NCBI GenBank assembly: GCA_964554665.1
Contig: CAZKPP010000076.1
Coordinates: 1-10,204 of the forward strand
Direction of reading: 5' to 3'
DNA: 10,204 nt
Origin: UBA3263 sp964554665
GTDB taxonomy: Bacteria; Bacteroidota; Bacteroidia; Bacteroidales; Muribaculaceae
Shown here: positions 5,068 through 10,204 of the stretch, piece by piece
How positions within the stretch are numbered: the stretch's first letter is position 1
How the letters are laid out: each line of letters starts with the position of its first letter
The notes under the pieces: model-generated
The model's database searches: none
What the model was told of the DNA's origin: nothing
What the model saw: only the letters and a program-made list of their open reading frames with translations
Position numbers and translations under genes: made by a program

Positions 5068-8000
5068 TTACTTAACCAGAACCTTCTGGCCGTTGATAAC
5101 GTAGATGTGGCCACGGAGGGCTTTTTCTACGCGACGACCGTTGAGGTCATAGATTCCGTTAACAACATTTGCGGGAGCGTTAGCCTGAACTTCATCGATA
5201 GAGGCGATGTATTTCATGGCTTCCTTGAGAATGTTGAGGGGAACGAGCAGGGCAGCCTTGGCTTCGTCGTATTTGGCAGCCTTTTTACCGCTCTGGTTAG
5301 CGATAGTGGTAGCGGCGGCAATCTGGTCGCGGAGGGCATACATCATATCGCCGGTTACCTTGGGATAGCAAGCCTTGGGAGTTGCGCGTTCTTCAGCTTC
5401 CATCATGCCGAATTCCGACACTGCGAAGTAGGGGTGACCGCAAGCTTTCTTGGTGCCGCTAACGTTCATGAAGCGATAGTAGCGATAGCTGTTGCCGTCG
5501 GCAATCAGCGGCGAAGAATAAGACTTGGCATTGCCGGTGGGCAGGCCGGTGAGCTTAACGATGTCGGTAAACTTAGCGCCGTCGTTAGAGCCGGCAACCT
5601 GAATCTGGCCGGGAGCGTTAACGGTGGCGGTGTTGGTGTCTTCGCCCGACTGGTCGCCGCCGAGAACGTCGCGGTTGGTCCAGTTAACCTGAATCGACTT
5701 AACTTCATTGCCGGCGCCGAGGTCAACGAGCAGATAGTGGTTGAGGCCGTCTTCGGAGTCAATGGCGTCGTCGGTGTTAGACTGGAAGTAGGTCTGGAGG
5801 TTTTCGTCGAAGAGCACGTCGAAACCGGTGAAGCGGTCTTCGCCAGAGAGCATGGGAGCGTTAGAGGAAATCATGTCAGGGTCGAGGGCAATAACTTCGC
5901 CTTCGATGCCAATCTTACCGGCCTTGTCGAGCACGAGCTGAGCTTCGGCAATGTAGCGGCTGAGTTCGGCCTGGGCTGCATAGTTTTCGTTGGCTTCCTT
6001 GATTTCGAGAATCCAGCGCGAAGCTTCCCAGCCGCCATTTTCCCACGACATTGAGCCGCCGGGCTTGTCGCCGAGCTGGTGAATGGTCTTGTTCCATTCG
6101 CCGCCGAGGGCAAGGAGGAATCGGCCGGGGGCAACTTCCTGAAGCTGCACAACTGCAGCCTCGCTCTGTTTGTCGGTAATGGACATTGCCTTAACGTCAT
6201 CAACGGGAGCGGCAATATATTTCTGCCACTTCTTGTTGAGGAGTCTATAGCCGCCGTCAGAGCCGGTTTTGAGTTCCCATTGCTGGTGTTCGTCACCTTC
6301 GCTCTTGGCGGTGGTGCAACCGAGGCGGGTAGAGGTGGTCGACAGGCAGTGGGTCGGGAAGCGGCTGTTGTAGATCTTATAGGTCGACAGGCGAACTAAG
6401 GGCACCTTGGCATATTCCATGCCTTTAACGGTGGTGTAGGCGTCGAGAAGGGTAAGATAGAGCTCGGCAACTTCTTCCTTAGAGTAGGTTTCGTCGGCGG
6501 CAGCAGCTGCGTCGTAGGCAGCGACGAAGTCTTCAACGAGGCTCGGAATCATCCAGCCAACGCGGGTTTCGGTCGGGTCGATGATGCTGTGGATGTCGTC
6601 GGTGGAGTCAATGAGCTTGCGCAGGTTCGAGAGGTGCTGGGCAATCGGGGCGTTAACGTAGTCGTTAACAACTTCAATGCGCGAGCCTTCGGCGCCTACG
6701 GCATAGATTTTGGCCTTGTTCTGCATGATTGCAGCCGATGCGGTCTTCTTCAGCGGGCACTGCAGGTCGTTGGTGAAGCTCAGCAGCATGCCGTCTTCGC
6801 CGTAAACGATGAAGCCTACGCCGGGAGTGCCGTTGCTGGCATCGATAATGAGCGAGTCGTTGCGCAGGGTGCAGGAGAACTTGCCGGTGGGTTTAACCTT
6901 GTTGCGGAAGTCTTCGATGCCGCCGAACTTGCCGGCGCGGCTCTTCGACATGTAGCTGGTCCAGTCGGCGCGGGTAGAACCGGGACGGTCGTCGATGAAG
7001 ATGATCTGCTCGTTCTTGGGCAGGTTCCACGACTTGATTTCGGCCTTAACCTGGTCGATGTCTTTCTGGGTAAGGGTAGCGTAGTTGTTGGAGTAGTCGC
7101 CGATGTGGTAGTTATCGAGCACGCGGAAGAAGCCCCACGATTCGAAGTAGTCGGTCAGGTCTTCCTGAGCGGCCAGACAGGCCATGCGCACGAACTGGAT
7201 GTGGTCGGTCTTGATGTTGTAGTAATACGAACGCTGGAGCGGGTTCTTGCGCAGCAACTCATACAGGCGGGGATAGAATTTCTTGTTCTTGCCGCAAGCG
7301 TGGTAGTAAAGCCAGAGCTGCAGGAACATGCGGGTGGTGCCCCAGGTGTCGTTTTCAAGATAGAAACCATCTCTGTTGAACACGTTGAGCTGGTCGGAGG
7401 GCATGTCGGCGCGCGAAGTGGTCAGGCCGGCATAGTAAACGCAAACGTTCGAGAAGATGTTGTTCGATTCCTCGGTGGTACCGGCCATCTTCATCGGGCC
7501 CTGGTTCATGTGGCCATACTCGTGGGCGGGACCCCAGATCGGGCCGGCTTCGCGGGTAATCTTGCAGAGGATGTCGTTCATCGTAGAGATGCTGTAGGCG
7601 GTACGCCACCAGGTAGCGTTCATGTAGAGGCCGCCCTGCATGGTGATACCGAGCATGCGGTTGTTGAAGTAGTCGCCATATTCGAAGCCGGGGTCGGTTT
7701 CATAGGTGTCGCCGGCGGGATGAACTGCGATTTTGTCGCCGGTGAGGGGTTCGTAGTAGCCCCACAGGAGTTCTTCATTATATTTAAGGAGTTCCTCGTT
7801 GCGCTGGATGCCCATAACGGTGCGTTCGCGGAAGCAGAGGTCGTCCCAGCCCTTCATGATGATGGCGGGGTCATATTCCTTGTTTTCGCCGCCGTTGATT
7901 TCGGGGTTGAGCACAGACTTGAGGCCCCAGCCCATATCTTTGCCAACGTCGATGGGTGTGTCTTCGAGGAAGAGGTGAAGAATAACGTACTTACCGATGA

Positions 8001-9261
8001 GGTTATACATCGTGAAAGTGGCGCGCTCCGAAGTGTACTCGTAGTCAGCACGGGTATCGGGCGTGTAGAGTTCGTCGCCGATATAGTTGAAGAAGCCGTT
8101 GAGCTGACCGCCTTCGATGTGAATCTTCAGGTCTTGGTATTTGTCAATCTCGCGGCCTTTAACGGGCATGTTGCGGCCATTTACGTTTTGGGTGGTATAG
8201 ATGGTGTAGTTAACCAGCTGGTGAGCCTGGTCGGAGTAGATGGGCACTACGTTGAGACCGGTGTGGAGCTCAATGCCTGCGCGGGGGTTGTTGAACATTC
8301 CGGCGCCTACCATGGGGGTGAGGTAAAGCGATGCGCCATCTTTGATTTCACCTTCTACCATAACGTAGAGGATGTCGCCCGAGTTGCCTACGATACCCGA
8401 GGGGTTGCTCATGTTGGTATAAGCCTGAATGCCGGCCATAACGGCTGCGGCTTCACCTTCGGAGTAGGGTTCATAGAGCTGTACGCGATATTTCTTGGCG
8501 TGTTCCGAGTCCCAGTCGTAGCTCTTGCCGTTGTAGGAGCAGGTTTCAGACCAGTCGCCGTTTTTGGCTTTCAGAACGGCGTTCTGCAGCGGAGCGCTCA
8601 GGGCCTTGAAGTTAGCGTCGGCCTTGATGTCGTTGTCGCTCATCGACTGATAGTTGGCCTTCAGAACAGTGCATGCGGCGTCCTGGAAGAGGTTGCCCAT
8701 GGCGGTTTGATATTTCGACTCGTTGCCAACTTCCTGTTCAATAGCCTTGAAGGCATCGAGGGCAGCGTCGATTTCGGCCTGAGTCATGGAAACTTCAATG
8801 AAGTCCCATTTCGAGGGAATGATGTTGTCGTCCCAGCAAACAACTACGCTCTGGCCGTCGCAGTGCATCGACAGACTCGGGCCGTCGCCTACGGGGCGAA
8901 CTACGAAGTCATTGTCCGAAGCAATAACATTGAACTGCGAGGAAGCGCCGTTGGGCGAAGCGCTGAGGCTCCAGGCCTGCGAGCGGGCACGCGACGAAGC
9001 CAGATAGCCGCCGGCACCGAGGCTGCGGAAACGCAGCGCACCGTTGGCACCTGCACTAACGAGCCAGCGCTGAGAATTGCTGGTCTCATTAACTACGGAG
9101 CAGCCGATATTGCCCGTGGGGCCATTGTCGGACAGCGCCGTGGCGTAAGCCTTGTTAACCACGCGATAAACCTTTCCGGCCTGGGGCATAACGGCCCATG
9201 CAGGAAGGCTCATCAGGGTAACAGCGGCCATGGCAAAAAGCTTTTGTAGACTTTTTTTCAT
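5068..9261 (-). CDS. Secreted multidomain M60-family metallopeptidase (mucin-type glycoprotease)
   Basis: The 1397-residue product is a predicted zinc gluzincin peptidase of the M60 family, whose characterised gut members cleave O-glycosylated mucin-like proteins. A signal peptide (1-23, cleavage after AWA) has no lipobox cysteine, so this is not a lipoprotein. Domains in order: a ricin-like beta-trefoil (about 26-155, with QRW at 64-66); a helical linker (158-240); the M60 N-terminal beta region (about 260-480); and the catalytic region with HEYGH (580-584, bases 7510-7524) and a downstream TTEESNN glutamate E597, fitting HExxH-x(8-28)-E. Then come a helical part to about 735, a beta region (750-865), a helical segment, a second ricin-like domain (about 953-1090, QQW at 993-995), a discoidin/F5-8C-like domain (about 1130-1290), and a short C-terminal motif GIYDLNGRRV...VINGQKVLVK (1369-1397). 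The two trefoils and the F5/8C domain probably bind glycans. It stands alone, without susC/susD or glycosidase neighbours. Peptidase family and active site are clear; domain edges and substrate are inferred. Confidence 0.9.
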   Translation of the reverse strand: MKKSLQKLFAMAAVTLMSLPAWAVMPQAGKVYRVVNKAYATALSDNGPTGNIGCSVVNETSNSQRWLVSAGANGALRFRSLGAGGYLASSRARSQAWSLSASPNGASSQFNVIASDNDFVVRPVGDGPSLSMHCDGQSVVVCWDDNIIPSKWDFIEVSMTQAEIDAALDAFKAIEQEVGNESKYQTAMGNLFQDAACTVLKANYQSMSDNDIKADANFKALSAPLQNAVLKAKNGDWSETCSYNGKSYDWDSEHAKKYRVQLYEPYSEGEAAAVMAGIQAYTNMSNPSGIVGNSGDILYVMVEGEIKDGASLYLTPMVGAGMFNNPRAGIELHTGLNVVPIYSDQAHQLVNYTIYTTQNVNGRNMPVKGREIDKYQDLKIHIEGGQLNGFFNYIGDELYTPDTRADYEYTSERATFTMYNLIGKYVILHLFLEDTPIDVGKDMGWGLKSVLNPEINGGENKEYDPAIIMKGWDDLCFRERTVMGIQRNEELLKYNEELLWGYYEPLTGDKIAVHPAGDTYETDPGFEYGDYFNNRMLGITMQGGLYMNATWWRTAYSISTMNDILCKITREAGPIWGPAHEYGHMNQGPMKMAGTTEESNNIFSNVCVYYAGLTTSRADMPSDQLNVFNRDGFYLENDTWGTTRMFLQLWLYYHACGKNKKFYPRLYELLRKNPLQRSYYYNIKTDHIQFVRMACLAAQEDLTDYFESWGFFRVLDNYHIGDYSNNYATLTQKDIDQVKAEIKSWNLPKNEQIIFIDDRPGSTRADWTSYMSKSRAGKFGGIEDFRNKVKPTGKFSCTLRNDSLIIDASNGTPGVGFIVYGEDGMLLSFTNDLQCPLKKTASAAIMQNKAKIYAVGAEGSRIEVVNDYVNAPIAQHLSNLRKLIDSTDDIHSIIDPTETRVGWMIPSLVEDFVAAYDAAAAADETYSKEEVAELYLTLLDAYTTVKGMEYAKVPLVRLSTYKIYNSRFPTHCLSTTSTRLGCTTAKSEGDEHQQWELKTGSDGGYRLLNKKWQKYIAAPVDDVKAMSITDKQSEAAVVQLQEVAPGRFLLALGGEWNKTIHQLGDKPGGSMSWENGGWEASRWILEIKEANENYAAQAELSRYIAEAQLVLDKAGKIGIEGEVIALDPDMISSNAPMLSGEDRFTGFDVLFDENLQTYFQSNTDDAIDSEDGLNHYLLVDLGAGNEVKSIQVNWTNRDVLGGDQSGEDTNTATVNAPGQIQVAGSNDGAKFTDIVKLTGLPTGNAKSYSSPLIADGNSYRYYRFMNVSGTKKACGHPYFAVSEFGMMEAEERATPKACYPKVTGDMMYALRDQIAAATTIANQSGKKAAKYDEAKAALLVPLNILKEAMKYIASIDEVQANAPANVVNGIYDLNGRRVEKALRGHIYVINGQKVLVK

Positions 9262-9320
9262 GATACTGATTGGTAAGTTAAATTATGATAATTATTGTTT
9301 TATATGCACATTATGCGCCG

Positions 9321-9351
9321 CAAATATAGCAAAAAAAACTTTATAAACAAA
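9321..9351 (-). promoter_or_regulatory. Bacteroidetes-type promoter of the M60 peptidase gene
   Basis: On the minus strand, TTTG (complement of CAAA, 9348-9351) precedes TATATTTG (9328-9321) by 19 bp, matching the phylum consensus. The start site is expected near 9315, leaving an A/T-rich leader of about 55 bases that contains the interrupted palindrome AATTATGATAATT (9281-9293). The peptidase can therefore be expressed separately from pyrF upstream. Confidence 0.75.
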
Positions 9352-9383
9352 ATAAATTTTCTGCCCCGGAGCGGCGCCAGCGG

Positions 9384-10202
9384 TCAGCGCAGCAGCTGCT
9401 TCATCTGCGCCGCCAAAGTTGCGGCAGCAGCGCCCGCGGCATCGGCAAAATCGAGGCCGGTCGACGCATAAATGATTCCGCGCGAGGAGTTAACCAGCAA
9501 CCCGCAGTCGCCATCGAGCATGCCATAGCGGCAAACCTCTTCAAGGCTTCCGCCCTGGGCGCCTACGCCGGGCACGAGCAGAAACGAGCGCGGAGCCACG
9601 CGGCGGATATCTTCAAACATGCGGCCCTGCGTGGCGCCGACAACATACATCATTTCGTCAGGACCGGCCCACTCGGCGCTGGTTTCGATTACGCGCTCAA
9701 ACAGGCGCTTGCCATCGCCGGTTTCAAGCATCTGAAAGTCATGGCTGCCGGGATTGGAGGTCAGCGCGAGCAGGATCACCCACTTGCCCTCATAGCCCAA
9801 AAACGGCTTCACGGAGTCGGAGCCCATATAGGGGGCAACCGTAACGGCATCTACGCCCAGGTGTTCGAACGCCGCGCGGGCATACAGGGCCGACGTATTG
9901 CCGATGTCGCCGCGTTTGGCGTCGGCGATAATGAACTGGTCGGGATATTTTTCGCGGATATACTTAACGGTTTCTTCCATGGCAATCCAGCCCTTAACGC
10001 CCTGGCTCTCAAAGAATGCCAGGTTCGGCTTATAGGCCACGCAATAGGGCGCCGTGGCGTCGACTATGGCCTTGCAGAAGTCGATCAGCGGATTTTCGCG
10101 CTCAAGCAGATGGGCAGGGATTTTCTTGATATCCGGGTCAAGACCCACGCACAAAAACGACCCTTTGCGGGCAATATTCTTTACAAGTTCTTCTCTCTTC
10201 AT
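9384..10202 (-). CDS. pyrF: Orotidine 5'-phosphate decarboxylase
   Basis: This enzyme converts OMP to UMP, the last step of de novo pyrimidine synthesis, in the cytoplasm. The 272-residue length and sequence fit the longer type 2 PyrF group. Visible landmarks are the N-terminal FLCVGLDPD strand (16-24), YKPN (57-60), the catalytic array DAKRGDIGNT (94-103; D94, K96, D99), the phosphate-loop VPGVGAQGG (210-218), and NSSRGIIYAS (238-247). The ATG at 10200-10202 gives MKREELVKNIARKGSFLCVGL, a typical family start. Only two bases lie upstream in the window, so its promoter and operon partners are unseen. No clear intrinsic terminator follows its stop; the M60 gene promoter begins about 33 bases beyond. 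Confidence 0.96.
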   Translation of the reverse strand: MKREELVKNIARKGSFLCVGLDPDIKKIPAHLLERENPLIDFCKAIVDATAPYCVAYKPNLAFFESQGVKGWIAMEETVKYIREKYPDQFIIADAKRGDIGNTSALYARAAFEHLGVDAVTVAPYMGSDSVKPFLGYEGKWVILLALTSNPGSHDFQMLETGDGKRLFERVIETSAEWAGPDEMMYVVGATQGRMFEDIRRVAPRSFLLVPGVGAQGGSLEEVCRYGMLDGDCGLLVNSSRGIIYASTGLDFADAAGAAAATLAAQMKQLLR

Positions 10203-10204
10203 AA

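Noticed and set aside
6589..9249. An 886-residue open frame on the plus strand opposite the M60 peptidase gene, with a 330-residue companion at 5062-6054
   Set aside because: Both are codon-aligned with the real gene, so they stay open simply because the gene avoids TTA, CTA and TCA codons. The translation is low-complexity in character with no domain, whereas the minus-strand protein has a signal peptide, an active site and recognisable domains.
9361..9383. Possible terminator after pyrF in the GC-rich segment containing GGCGCC
   Set aside because: No stable stem with a following U-tract can be drawn; only short self-complementary stretches are present.

Overview
The window looks like chromosomal DNA from a member of the Bacteroidota, most likely the order Bacteroidales. 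Four promoters match the Bacteroidetes sigma-ABfr consensus (TTTG, 19-20 bp, TAnnTTTG). Genes start without Shine-Dalgarno sequences. The large secreted protein is a mucin-type M60 peptidase with the C-terminal motif common in Prevotellaceae and Muribaculaceae-like gut bacteria. GC content is above half by eye, so a Muribaculaceae, Prevotellaceae or Rikenellaceae-like genome is possible; the family cannot be fixed from this sequence alone.

Layout. (1) Bases 1-1775, plus strand: a promoter with a very short leader drives pheS (phenylalanyl-tRNA synthetase alpha) and nth (endonuclease III), which overlap by 4 bp; a perfect 15-16 bp hairpin follows. (2) Bases 1799-2084: rpmH (ribosomal protein L34, 51 aa) on the minus strand, with a promoter back to back with the plus-strand promoter of the next unit; the two promoters form a 12-bp inverted repeat. 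(3) Bases 2049-3710, plus strand: tRNA-Pro(UGG), rpsU (S21), xerC-type tyrosine recombinase and hpf, tightly packed and probably one transcript, closed by an intrinsic terminator. (4) Bases 3711-4994: an M18 aminopeptidase whose start codon directly follows that terminator's U-tract. (5) Bases 5016-5049: a strong bidirectional terminator between convergent genes. (6) Bases 5068-9261, minus strand: a 1397-residue secreted multidomain M60-family (gluzincin) peptidase with its own promoter. (7) Bases 9384-10202, minus strand: pyrF (orotidine 5'-phosphate decarboxylase), whose upstream region lies outside the window.

Most of the window is housekeeping: translation (pheS, rpmH, tRNA-Pro, rpsU, hpf), DNA maintenance (nth, xerC), peptide turnover (M18) and pyrimidine synthesis (pyrF). 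The only clearly accessory gene is the M60 peptidase, which probably acts outside the cell or at its surface on host or dietary glycoproteins. I see no new multi-gene system, mobile element, CRISPR array or phage gene. The less ordinary features are the symmetric divergent promoters, the terminator touching the M18 start codon, and the domain layout of the M60 protein. There is no stretch over 300 bases without a gene.
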